Below, in pieces: positions 15,794-24,129 of a stretch of DNA of 37,962 nt. Numbering within the stretch: the first letter of the stretch is position 1; each line of letters opens with the position of its first letter. Source of the stretch: UBA7328 sp002471345 (lineage in GTDB: Bacteria > Bacteroidota > Bacteroidia > Chitinophagales > Saprospiraceae); the NCBI GenBank assembly GCA_964011275.1, contig CAXGOB010000052.1:1-37962 (forward strand). Direction: 5' to 3'. Made by a program: the position numbers and the translations under genes. Under the pieces are notes generated by a model, which saw nothing but the letters and a program-made list of their open reading frames with translations, was not told the origin of the DNA and searched no databases.

Positions 15794-18007
15794 ATGCCTC
15801 ATACTACTGAATCAATAACTAAAGATGAAATTGACGTTTGTCATGAGGCCTACGATATACTCATAAAGAACCTTGCTTCAAAACTAAAAGGTGATGACAA
15901 AGAAATGCTCGATGCCGCATATAGAATGGCTCTAGATGCACATAAATTTCAAAGAAGAAAATCTGGAGAACCTTATATACTTCACCCAATTGCCGTTGCC
16001 AGAATATGTCATGAAGAAATAGGTTTAGGTCCAACAGCCGTGATATGTGCTTTGTTACATGATGTTGTTGAAGACACCCCGATTGAATTAGATGAAATTT
16101 TCGAAAAATTTGGTCCTAAGATAACTCGTATTGTAGATGGCTTAACCAAATTAGACGGACTCTATAATGTAGGTAATACCAATGCCGAAAACTTAAAGAA
16201 AGTACTTAGCACTCTTGTGGAAGATGTAAGAGTGGTTCTTATAAAGATGGCCGACAGAATCCATAACCTGAGAACTATCGGTGCCATGCCAGTACATAAG
16301 CAAATCAAAATTGCTGCAGAAACAGAATTTATTTATGCACCGCTGGCACACAGGCTTGGTCTTTATAAAATCAAATCAGAATTTGAAGATATAATTCTCA
16401 AAATTACTGATCCTGAAGTTTATTTGGAATTAGAAGAAAAAATTAAAACGAGTGAAAAAGAAAGGCAAAAATTCATTAAGTCCTTTCTTTCTCCAATTAA
16501 GAACAAACTTGATGAACTAAATATTCCATTTCGAACCATAGGAAGAGTAAAGGCAATCTCATCCATTTACCAAAAGATTCAGAATAAAAATGTTCCATTT
16601 GAAAGAGTATATGACCTTTTTGCTATTAGGATTATTATCGATGTTCCGGTAGAGGAAGAGAAAAGAGCATGCTGGCACATTTATTCCTTAATCACTGATT
16701 TTTACAAACCTATCCCGGAAAGGTTAAAAGACTGGATTACTTCTCCTAAAGGTAATGGATATGAATCTCTGCACACTACTATTATTGGGCCTAAAGGAAG
16801 ATTTGTTGAAATCCAAATCAGAACAGAACGAATGGATGATATAGCTGAAAGAGGATTCGCAGCACATTGGAAATATAAAGGCAAAAAAAATCAGAATAGT
16901 GTTTATGATGGATGGCTCGATAATATTAGAACACTTTTAGATAATCAAGAAGGCGATGCCATCGATTTTCTTAATGATTTCAAAACTAATCTTTTCAAAA
17001 AAGAAGTTTATGTATTCACTCCAAATGGAGAGATGAGGATACTTCCATTGGGTGCCACAGCCTTGGATTTTGCGTTTGATATACATAGTGATATTGGAAT
17101 TAAAGCATCATCAATAAAGGTGAATGGAAAGCTAGTCCCTATGGGATATAAGTTAGTCAATGGTGATCAAGTAACTGTAAATACATCAAAAAATCAAAAA
17201 CCAAATAAAGACTGGATCAATATTGTTGTAACTGGGAAAGCACGATCAAAAATCAGACAGTCTCTCAATAGTGCAAAGAAAATTCAAGCAGATCTTGGTA
17301 AAGAAATTCTAGTAAGAAAGCTAAAAAACTTAAAGGTCGATTTCGAAGAAAATATGGATTTCCTTGTAAATCAATATGGATTTAGAACAAGAATGGAGTT
17401 TTATGCAGCTGTTGCTGATGAGCATGTCAAGACCTCTGACTTCAAGAAATTCGTTATTGAAAATTCAAAGTTATGTCTACCGAAGGAAGATATTGTAGAA
17501 AAAGAAGAAGTAAAGAAAACTAGTAAGAAGGCTAAAAAGAAAGTCCAACTTGTTGTAATAAACGGAGAAGAAAATCAACAGTATGAATATCAGCTATCCA
17601 GGTGTTGTAATCCTGTAAAAGGAGATGAGATATTTGCTTTTGTATCCAGCACACAAGGCATGAAAATCCACCGTAAGAATTGTAAAAACGCTTCCAATCT
17701 ATTTACCAATTATGGATACCGTATTCTGAAAGCAGAGTGGCAAGGTATGACCAGAAGCAAGTTTATTGTCCAGTTAGAAATAGAAGGTTTAGATACCGGC
17801 ATTGGGGTAATTCAGAATATCACCAATGAAATATCCGGAAAACTGGGAATCAATATGAAGTCTTTATCCATTGCTGAAAAAGAAGGAATTTTTGAAGGAT
17901 CTATCGGTATGGAGGTTAATAATCTGGAACAACTGAATAAGGTGATCAAAAAACTTAAAACAATAGAAGGAATAAATTCCGTAAACAGAATCACAAATTC
18001 AGAATAA
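15794..18007 (+). CDS. rsh: Bifunctional (p)ppGpp synthetase/hydrolase (RelA/SpoT homologue)
   Basis: The stringent-response enzyme. Seen in order: an HD hydrolase domain with the intact HDVVEDT motif (~90 residues in), synthetase motifs (RVKAISSIYQKIQ, RVYDLFAIRI, SPKGNGYESLHTT, FVEIQIRTERMDD, AAHWKYK), a TGS domain (VYVFTPNGEMRILPLGATALDFAFDIHS) and a C-terminal ACT domain. Both activities therefore look intact. The frame also has a TTG at 15776 (743 residues), but that codon abuts a promoter-like TAGATTTTG, so ATG 15794 (737 residues) is preferred. A Fur-family gene follows after 6 bases and purA after that; this order is seen in other Bacteroidota. Confidence 0.95.
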   Translation: MPHTTESITKDEIDVCHEAYDILIKNLASKLKGDDKEMLDAAYRMALDAHKFQRRKSGEPYILHPIAVARICHEEIGLGPTAVICALLHDVVEDTPIELDEIFEKFGPKITRIVDGLTKLDGLYNVGNTNAENLKKVLSTLVEDVRVVLIKMADRIHNLRTIGAMPVHKQIKIAAETEFIYAPLAHRLGLYKIKSEFEDIILKITDPEVYLELEEKIKTSEKERQKFIKSFLSPIKNKLDELNIPFRTIGRVKAISSIYQKIQNKNVPFERVYDLFAIRIIIDVPVEEEKRACWHIYSLITDFYKPIPERLKDWITSPKGNGYESLHTTIIGPKGRFVEIQIRTERMDDIAERGFAAHWKYKGKKNQNSVYDGWLDNIRTLLDNQEGDAIDFLNDFKTNLFKKEVYVFTPNGEMRILPLGATALDFAFDIHSDIGIKASSIKVNGKLVPMGYKLVNGDQVTVNTSKNQKPNKDWINIVVTGKARSKIRQSLNSAKKIQADLGKEILVRKLKNLKVDFEENMDFLVNQYGFRTRMEFYAAVADEHVKTSDFKKFVIENSKLCLPKEDIVEKEEVKKTSKKAKKKVQLVVINGEENQQYEYQLSRCCNPVKGDEIFAFVSSTQGMKIHRKNCKNASNLFTNYGYRILKAEWQGMTRSKFIVQLEIEGLDTGIGVIQNITNEISGKLGINMKSLSIAEKEGIFEGSIGMEVNNLEQLNKVIKKLKTIEGINSVNRITNSE

Positions 18008-18013
18008 ATTATC

Positions 18014-18457
18014 ATGAACGACATTGTCGCGGAAGCAAAGAGCAAATTCAGCGAATTCCTTGAGAACAATAACAATAGGAAGACTCATGAAAGGTTTGCC
18101 ATTTTAGAAGAGATTTATACTAACCAAAATCATTTTGATGCTGAGACTTTATATGTACAAATGAAAAAAAGTGCATATAGAGTGAGCAGGGCTACTGTAT
18201 ACAATACCATTGATGTGCTATTAGAATGTAATTTGATCAAAAAGCACAATTTTGGACAAAATGTTTCATTCTTCGAAAAAACTTATGGCATCAAAGCGCA
18301 CCACCATATAATCTGTACTCAATGCAAAGCAGTCGAAGAATTTGAAGACCCCCAAATTAATGATGCTTGTAACAATATTTCGTCTTCTAAAAATTTTAAA
18401 TTAGAAGACATAAGCCTTAACCTCTTCGGAATTTGTCACCTATGTATGAAAACTTAG
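18014..18457 (+). CDS. Fur-family metalloregulator
   Basis: A 147-residue transcription factor. The N-terminal winged helix is recognisable (RFAILEEIYTNQNHFDAETL, SRATVYNTIDVLLECNLI). The dimerisation half has KAHHHIICTQC with two CxxC pairs (CTQC and CHLC) expected to hold a structural zinc. Which metal or signal it senses (iron, zinc or peroxide) cannot be read from sequence. It begins 6 bases after the rsh stop, so it is cotranscribed and possibly translationally coupled. The 16-base palindrome upstream of rsh is one candidate site for feedback by this regulator, but it does not resemble a classic Fur box. Confidence 0.9.
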   Translation: MNDIVAEAKSKFSEFLENNNNRKTHERFAILEEIYTNQNHFDAETLYVQMKKSAYRVSRATVYNTIDVLLECNLIKKHNFGQNVSFFEKTYGIKAHHHIICTQCKAVEEFEDPQINDACNNISSSKNFKLEDISLNLFGICHLCMKT

Positions 18458-18466
18458 TTTAATATC

Positions 18467-18474
18467 TATCTTTG
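18467..18474 (+). promoter_or_regulatory. -7 promoter box of purA
   Basis: TATCTTTG matches TAnnTTTG exactly in the 54-base gap between the fur-family gene and purA, ending 37 bases before the ATG. No TTG lies at the usual -33 distance. It suggests that purA can be transcribed independently of rsh-fur. Confidence 0.45.
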
Positions 18475-18511
18475 TTCCCTTCTTTTAATTACTGATAATA
18501 AGACAACCTAA

Positions 18512-19774
18512 ATGAGTAATAAAGTAGATGTTCTTTTGGGTCTTCAATGGGGAGACGAAGGCAAAGGCAAGATAGTAGATTATCTAGCAGATCAATATGA
18601 TATAATTGCAAGGTATCAAGGCGGTCCAAATGCTGGTCATACCATTAAAATTGAAGACAAAACTTTCGTCTTACACACTATTCCATCTGGCATATTTAGA
18701 GAAGAAGTTGTGAACATAATAGGAAATGGAGTAGTAGTGGATCCAATTACTTTATGTAATGAGATAGATGGTCTCAAAGCCATTGGCGTAGACCCTTTAG
18801 AAAGATTACTACTGGCAAAAAAAGCTCATCTCATTCTGCCAACTCATCGTCTCTTAGATGCCGCTTCTGAGGCTTCTAAAGGAAAAAAGAAAATAGGATC
18901 AACTCTTAGAGGAATCGGTCCTACTTATATGGACAAAACAGGAAGAAATGGTCTTCGTGTAGGTGATATACTCAGTTCAAATTTTAAAAACAAATATGCT
19001 TCTATAAGAGAAAAGCATCTCAGTCTTCTAAGAATATATCCAGAAATTGAATTTGATTTAGTTACTGAAGAAAAGAAATGGAATGAAAGTATAGAAAGAA
19101 TAGCTAGTCTAACACAAATCAATTGCGAAGAATATGTAAATAGAGCAGTTAATTCTGGAAAAAAAATACTTGCAGAAGGTGCTCAAGGTTCTATGCTTGA
19201 TATAGAATACGGTACATATCCATATGTCACCTCTTCTAACACCATAACAGCTGGTGTATGCACTGGTCTTGGTATTGCTCCTCAAAAAATAGGTGAGGTA
19301 ATAGGAATTACCAAAGCTTATTGTACTCGAGTAGGAAGTGGGCCCTTCCCTACTGAACTTCATGGAGATGAAGGAGAAGAATTGAGAAAATATGGCAAAG
19401 AGTTTGGGGCTACTACTGGAAGGCCACGTCGATGTGGTTGGATTGATATTCCTCAATTGAAATATGCAATCATGATAAATGGAGTAACTCAAATAGCTAT
19501 TACGAAAACAGATATTCTAGCTGAATTTGACTTCATTAAAGCCGCAACCGCTTATAAAATAGATAATGAAATCACTCTAGAATATCCGTATAGTCTAGAA
19601 AACAATAAAATTGAACCGGTCTACAAATCTTATCCCTCTTGGGAAGACAGATCAAATGATCAACCACTTGACGATGATTTGAAAAATTATCTAGAGGTTC
19701 TTGAAGGTCTTTTGAATACACCGATAAAATTTGTTTCAAATGGACCTGGTAGAGAAGAGCTTAAAATCAGATAG
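18512..19774 (+). CDS. purA: Adenylosuccinate synthetase
   Basis: A 420-residue cytoplasmic GTP-dependent enzyme that joins IMP and aspartate to adenylosuccinate, the first committed step to AMP. Seen: the N-terminal GLQWGDEGKGKIVDYLAD with catalytic D15, GGPNAGHT with H43, RGIGPTYMDKTGR, EGAQGSMLDIEYGTYPYVTSS, TRVGSGPFPTE and TGRPRRCGW. Length and motifs are complete. It follows the rsh-fur pair; (p)ppGpp inhibits this enzyme in other bacteria, so the neighbourhood is functionally coherent. Confidence 0.97.
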   Translation: MSNKVDVLLGLQWGDEGKGKIVDYLADQYDIIARYQGGPNAGHTIKIEDKTFVLHTIPSGIFREEVVNIIGNGVVVDPITLCNEIDGLKAIGVDPLERLLLAKKAHLILPTHRLLDAASEASKGKKKIGSTLRGIGPTYMDKTGRNGLRVGDILSSNFKNKYASIREKHLSLLRIYPEIEFDLVTEEKKWNESIERIASLTQINCEEYVNRAVNSGKKILAEGAQGSMLDIEYGTYPYVTSSNTITAGVCTGLGIAPQKIGEVIGITKAYCTRVGSGPFPTELHGDEGEELRKYGKEFGATTGRPRRCGWIDIPQLKYAIMINGVTQIAITKTDILAEFDFIKAATAYKIDNEITLEYPYSLENNKIEPVYKSYPSWEDRSNDQPLDDDLKNYLEVLEGLLNTPIKFVSNGPGREELKIR

Positions 19775-19881
19775 CGCTTTTTTTTGAGAATGCATTATTT
19801 AAGAGATTAACATGAAGAAGGAGTACTATACATGGATAGCACTACTTTCTCGACATACAATTGGGGTGTTCTATTTTTAGT

Positions 19882-20961
19882 TTAAAGGTCTACTACTATA
19901 AGCTTTTTATACACCGTGGTTCCATTATCACTGGTTATGGCCACACTGAATACACCCCTACCATATTTATTCAGAGGTATTTTGATCTTATTTTTTAAAC
20001 CGTCAAGTTTTTCAAAATGCACTAGCTGATTGGAACTATCAAAAAGTTTTAGTTCTCCTTTGTCACTTTTTGCCAGTTGATATCTAACATTTAGATAACT
20101 CCCAGCACTTACCGGGTTAGGATAAAGAATAAGTGAATTGTGGTCCAAGTTTTTATCAAACCTAAGTTTTCCTAATGTGATTACAGAATAAGTATCTGGA
20201 ATCATTTCTTCATCAGTAGTAATCGATCCAGTTGTAAAATTTGACCTTTTGTTACTCAAAGCCAAGCTTGAAATTTTGATATTTATCATCTTTTCATCCA
20301 AAGAAGATGGGATATCCACCCATTCAGCCCCATTCCACCCAACTATTGTTAAGTCTTCTAGATTTGATTCTACTAGCTCTTCAAGATTACTTACTTCATT
20401 CCAGGTGAGTGTAATTTTAGTATTTGCACTCCCTTTCACTTTCCAATATTCTTGATCAGACACACTTTCTACATTTGAAACTATAGATTGTATATCAAAG
20501 GGACCATCCTCTGGCATATCGGTATATTCATCACTCAATACAACAGATGTAACTGCAAAGGATGGATCTACTGCGTAATATGCAGCTTCAACATTCAATC
20601 CATTACTGACTCCTACAGGTGCATATATTCCATTATCACCAGTAGGAAGTAAAAATGGTGAATCTTTCATGCTACCTACAAATCCGTCTACATGGCTATA
20701 GTTATCTGCATTAATCCATCCTGAATTTTGTGAAAAAACAATTTTACCATTGTTTTCAGATCTATCTGTGGCTACAATTCCTGGAAGAAGACCATTTCCG
20801 ATTTCTTGAAAATTGTGATCTGAGAAAATCGCCACATTTCCTTTAGCAGGAATGAATATGTTCCCTAATGAAACAGATTTGTTTTGAGCATGTGAAATAG
20901 AGATACTTCCAAGAAGTATTCCTATTGACCATAAGATTTTATAGTTTATTGAAATTTTCAT
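19882..20961 (-). CDS. Secreted protein with type A T9SS C-terminal tail
   Basis: A 359-residue protein. Residues 1-25 form a signal peptide (ending SHAQ). The body (26 to ~270) has beta-rich surface-protein character and no family I can name; it includes GNVAIFSDHNF, PFLLPTGDNGIYAPVGVS and EYWKVKGSANTKITLTW. The last ~85 residues are a type A sorting domain: SLILYPNPVSAGSYLNVRY, GELKLFDSSNQLV, YGRGVFSVAITSDNG, YKKLIVVDL. T9SS export and surface attachment are therefore expected. It starts 13 bases after the collagen-like gene on the same strand, so the two are very likely made together. Confidence 0.88.
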   Translation of the reverse strand: MKISINYKILWSIGILLGSISISHAQNKSVSLGNIFIPAKGNVAIFSDHNFQEIGNGLLPGIVATDRSENNGKIVFSQNSGWINADNYSHVDGFVGSMKDSPFLLPTGDNGIYAPVGVSNGLNVEAAYYAVDPSFAVTSVVLSDEYTDMPEDGPFDIQSIVSNVESVSDQEYWKVKGSANTKITLTWNEVSNLEELVESNLEDLTIVGWNGAEWVDIPSSLDEKMINIKISSLALSNKRSNFTTGSITTDEEMIPDTYSVITLGKLRFDKNLDHNSLILYPNPVSAGSYLNVRYQLAKSDKGELKLFDSSNQLVHFEKLDGLKNKIKIPLNKYGRGVFSVAITSDNGTTVYKKLIVVDL

Positions 20962-20974
20962 TCTTCTCTAATTG

Positions 20975-23890
20975 CTATTGATCTAATAAAATGGTCAATA
21001 AAAATTTGAAACTTTCGGTCCATTCATCCTCGCTATCTGATCTAGTAATAAGGACCGTCAATGAAGAACTATTTGGAACTTTCCTGAACGTTATTCCAAA
21101 ATTATGACATGTTTCAATGTTGTCATTTAATGCTTGAGCATATGCTGCAAGAACATTTTGATTAAGATCAGCAAATGAATATAACACCTCTATATGTGGA
21201 TGATATCTCATTCCTTGATTTTCACCGTGGTTCGACTTGTTCAATATCCTCCAAGAGACTTGCCCAAGGATATCATCTGAGAATGAACCACTATCTAAAA
21301 TATTAACAGCAAAAGAAGGAATAAACATTGTACTGGTTACCACATGTAAGCCTGCCTTACCTTGAGGACCCTGTGGTCCTTGTGCTCCTGCAGATCCTTG
21401 TGGGCCTTCTGGTCCAACTGGTCCCATGGGTCCAACATCTCCCTGTGGTCCCATTGGTCCTGTAGATCCAACTGGGCCTTTTGGTCCCTCTGGCCCTATT
21501 GGACCCATTGACCCAGTAGCTCCAGCTGGGCCTTTTGGCCCTTGAGAACCGGTAGATCCTGCTGAACCAGCTATTCCTTGAGGGCCTTCTGCTCCCATTG
21601 CTCCCATTGCTCCATTTAGCCCACGAGGCCCCTGTGAGCCTTGTGGACCCGTTGCTCCTGTGTCACCTTTATCTCCTTTCATTCCCTTCTCACCTTGTGA
21701 CCCATTCGCTCCTGATGCTCCTGTTGCCCCTATTTCTCCTTTCTCTCCTTTTGGACCTTGAGGACCTGTATCACCTCTCAAACCTTTGGATCCCGTTGCT
21801 CCTGTATATCCTTTCATTCCCTTTTCGCCTTGCGCCCCAGTTGCTCCTGATGCTCCAGTTGCACCGGTCTCTCCTGTATCACCTTTTTCACCCTGTAATC
21901 CTGTTGCACCAATTCCTCCTGTATCACCGATCATTCCCTTTTCACCTTGGGGTCCTGTACTTCCAGTCTCACCTTTATCGCCTTGGGGTCCTGTATTTCC
22001 AGTCTCACCTTTATCGCCTTGAGATCCTGTAGCCCCTATTGCCCCTATTTCTCCTTTCTCTCCTCTTGGACCTTGAGGACCTGTATCACCTTTCATTCCC
22101 TTTTCACCTTGGGGCCCTGTACTTCCAGTCTCGCCTTTATCACCTTGAGATCCGGTTGCCCCTGTTGCTCCCGTTGCTCCATTTTCTCCTTTCTCTCCTT
22201 GTGATCCTTTATCTCCTTTCATTCCCTTCTCACCTTGTGACCCATTCTCTCCTGTGGCTCCTGATGCTCCTGTTTCCCCTATTTCTCCTTTCTCGCCTCT
22301 TGGCCCTTGAGGACCTGTATCACCTCTCAAACCTTTGGATCCCGTTGCTCCTGTATCTCCTTTCATTCCCTTTTCGCCTTGCGCCCCAGTTGCTCCTGTT
22401 GCTCCAATTTCTCCTTTCTCGCCTCTTGGCCCTTGAGAACCTGTATCACCTTTCATTCCTTTCTCTCCCTGTATTCCTGTATCTCCTTTCATTCCCTTTT
22501 CACCTTGGGGGCCTGTTGCTCCAGTATCACCTCTTTCGCCTTGAGATCCGGCACAGTCATTCACATCAATCACTCCGTCTCCGTTTACATCTTCATTTAC
22601 ATTTGGTTTTCCATCTCCATTTAAGTCCCAACAACTAATTCCATCTGATCCATTTGAACCTTCGCAATCCCATACATCTACTTGGCCATCTTTATTGATG
22701 TCTTCTGTGGATAGGTCTCCTACTCCATTTCCATTCAAATCCCAGCAACTCACTCCGTCTTGTCCATCTGATCCATTTGAACCTACCTCTCCTTTCTCTC
22801 CTCGTGGCCCTTGAGGGCCTGTGGCTCCAGTCTCTCCCTTCTCTCCTTGAATTCCTGTTGCTCCTGTTTCACCTCTTTCTCCCTGTATCCCTGTTGCTCC
22901 CGTATCGCCTTTTTCGCCTTGGACTCCTGTGGCTCCTATTTCGCCTTTCTCTCCTTGAGATCCAGTTGCTCCTGTGTCGCCTCTATCACCTTGGATCCCT
23001 GTTACTCCAGTATCGCCTTTCTCTCCCTGAGATCCAGTTGTACCTGTCGCTCCGGTATCACCTTTTTCGCCTAGGGCTCCAGTTGCTCCAGTATCAACTC
23101 TTTCTCCTTGAGGTCCGGCACAGTCATTCACATCAATCACTCCATCTCCATTTATATCCTCATTTACATTTGGTTTTCCATCTCCATTTAAATCCCAACA
23201 ACTAATTCCATCAGATCCATTTGAACCTTCGCAATCCCATACATCTACTTGGCCATCTTTATTCGTATCTTCTGTGGATAGATCTCCTACTCCATTTCCA
23301 TTTAAATCCCAACAATTAATTCCATCATGTCCATCTTTGCCTTTCTCTCCTTTAACACCCATGGCACCTTTCGGACCTTGGGATCCTGTGGCCCCAACTG
23401 GGCCTTGTGGCCCGACTGGCCCAGATGTCCCTGCCCGCCCCTGTGCTCCTTGAGGGCCTTGAGGGCCTGCTTCTCCACGAGGGCCTGCAGGACCAGACGG
23501 ACCTTTTGGTCCAGGAGGAAAAACTAACGAGTCAAGATGTGCACTACCTGTACCTAAACATATCCACTCCGGCCAAGTGGGTACGCCAATGTTTACCTGA
23601 ACACATTCTTCTGTTGTATTATATATAATGGCTCCTTTAAGAGGAGTAGGTATTTTATCTCTTTTCTCACTTGTCATTCTAGGAGGAATAAAAGCTTTGT
23701 CCATACTTTCTAGTTCTAAAATTGATCCGTCATCAATAGATGTAGGGTCACCGCCTATTTTAAGCTGAGCATTTAGGTTATTGTTACCAATAAATACAAA
23801 TAATACTGAAACCAAGACGAAAATTTTCGTCACAGCGTGTAGTGAGATGAATACATTATTCACCAAAAAAGGTCCATGTACAGTCCTCAT
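20975..23890 (-). CDS. Collagen-like (Gly-X-Y) surface protein with two Asp/Asn-rich inserts
   Basis: A 971-residue protein. An N-terminal hydrophobic segment (~22-42, ending NAQ) is a long signal peptide. Residues ~43-117 are a globular head (SILELESMDKAFIPPRMT, GAIIYNTTEECVQVN) as found in other Bacteroidota fibre-like proteins. Gly-X-Y repeats run from ~126 to 847, Pro-rich at both ends and Thr/Lys/Glu-rich in the middle. They are broken at 193-257 and 382-446 by paired CWDLNGNG and DVNGDGVIDVNDC segments resembling dockerin/EF-hand calcium loops bounded by Cys. Residues 848-971 form a C-terminal domain of unknown family. No T9SS tail, lipobox or LPXTG motif is seen. Inferred: a trimeric, possibly calcium-stiffened fibre. 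A T9SS type A gene follows after 13 bases. Confidence 0.88.
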   Translation of the reverse strand: MRTVHGPFLVNNVFISLHAVTKIFVLVSVLFVFIGNNNLNAQLKIGGDPTSIDDGSILELESMDKAFIPPRMTSEKRDKIPTPLKGAIIYNTTEECVQVNIGVPTWPEWICLGTGSAHLDSLVFPPGPKGPSGPAGPRGEAGPQGPQGAQGRAGTSGPVGPQGPVGATGSQGPKGAMGVKGEKGKDGHDGINCWDLNGNGVGDLSTEDTNKDGQVDVWDCEGSNGSDGISCWDLNGDGKPNVNEDINGDGVIDVNDCAGPQGERVDTGATGALGEKGDTGATGTTGSQGEKGDTGVTGIQGDRGDTGATGSQGEKGEIGATGVQGEKGDTGATGIQGERGETGATGIQGEKGETGATGPQGPRGEKGEVGSNGSDGQDGVSCWDLNGNGVGDLSTEDINKDGQVDVWDCEGSNGSDGISCWDLNGDGKPNVNEDVNGDGVIDVNDCAGSQGERGDTGATGPQGEKGMKGDTGIQGEKGMKGDTGSQGPRGEKGEIGATGATGAQGEKGMKGDTGATGSKGLRGDTGPQGPRGEKGEIGETGASGATGENGSQGEKGMKGDKGSQGEKGENGATGATGATGSQGDKGETGSTGPQGEKGMKGDTGPQGPRGEKGEIGAIGATGSQGDKGETGNTGPQGDKGETGSTGPQGEKGMIGDTGGIGATGLQGEKGDTGETGATGASGATGAQGEKGMKGYTGATGSKGLRGDTGPQGPKGEKGEIGATGASGANGSQGEKGMKGDKGDTGATGPQGSQGPRGLNGAMGAMGAEGPQGIAGSAGSTGSQGPKGPAGATGSMGPIGPEGPKGPVGSTGPMGPQGDVGPMGPVGPEGPQGSAGAQGPQGPQGKAGLHVVTSTMFIPSFAVNILDSGSFSDDILGQVSWRILNKSNHGENQGMRYHPHIEVLYSFADLNQNVLAAYAQALNDNIETCHNFGITFRKVPNSSSLTVLITRSDSEDEWTESFKFLLTILLDQ
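21666..21849 (-). repeat. Internal duplication in collagen tract, copy 1
   Basis: About 184 bases nearly identical to 22206-22398, differing by scattered substitutions and one 9-base (one Gly-X-Y triplet) indel. It encodes residues around 681-741, including GSKGLRGDTGPQGP. Confidence 0.75.
22206..22398 (-). repeat. Internal duplication in collagen tract, copy 2
   Basis: Partner of 21666-21849; 193 bases, encoding residues around 498-561 of the collagen-like protein. The high DNA similarity suggests duplication or gene conversion that is recent relative to the rest of the tract. Confidence 0.75.
22548..22750 (-). repeat. Asp/Asn-rich calcium-loop insert, copy 2
   Basis: 203 bases almost identical to 23115-23317. 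It encodes residues ~381-448: CWDLNGNGVGDLSTED, DGQVDVWDCEGSNGSDG, CWDLNGDGKPNVNED and VNGDGVIDVNDC. The Asp/Asn spacing DLNGNG and DVNGDG is typical of EF-hand/dockerin calcium loops. Confidence 0.75.
23115..23317 (-). repeat. Asp/Asn-rich calcium-loop insert, copy 1
   Basis: 203 bases almost identical to 22548-22750, encoding residues ~192-259 of the collagen-like protein. Four Cys residues per insert sit at its edges and centre and could form disulfides. Confidence 0.75.
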
Positions 23891-24129
23891 GATTTAAAAT
23901 TAGTTTGATTAAAATGACTAAATAGGAGTAGAACTTGATCTTACTCTCACTCGTAAGAGATAAAATGGGGTAGGTGAAAATTGGGTAATAGTATTAAGGT
24001 ATTTTGGAGTGGTTCTCTAAAATGCTTATTTATATAAGGTTTTTGAAAATATGATTCTATTAAATGTAAAATAGTTTACAATAACCTATGTAAATGCCTA
24101 TATCTATTAGAGTTTATTGGATTGGTGGA

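Larger units (their letters stand above)
21349..23515 (-). repeat. Gly-X-Y coding repeat tract
   Basis: A 9-base coding periodicity (GGN NNN NNN) spans most of residues 126-847 of the collagen-like gene. The bias makes several spurious long open frames on the plus strand. It contains two pairs of larger internal duplications, listed separately. Confidence 0.85.

Noticed and set aside
21349..23515. CRISPR-like or non-coding tandem array
   Set aside because: The repeats keep a 9-base coding phase with no unique spacers and lie entirely inside one open frame.
21598..23628. Several long plus-strand open frames rich in Leu/Pro/Ser opposite the collagen-like gene
   Set aside because: They are by-products of the 9-base Gly-X-Y periodicity on the other strand. 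Their composition is a simple mirror of the collagen codons, and they lack start signals and recognisable domains.
23891..24129. A promoter or small gene in the gap before the collagen-like gene
   Set aside because: No exact TAnnTTTG box with suitable spacing, no convincing hairpin and no open frame with a good start were found in these 239 bases.
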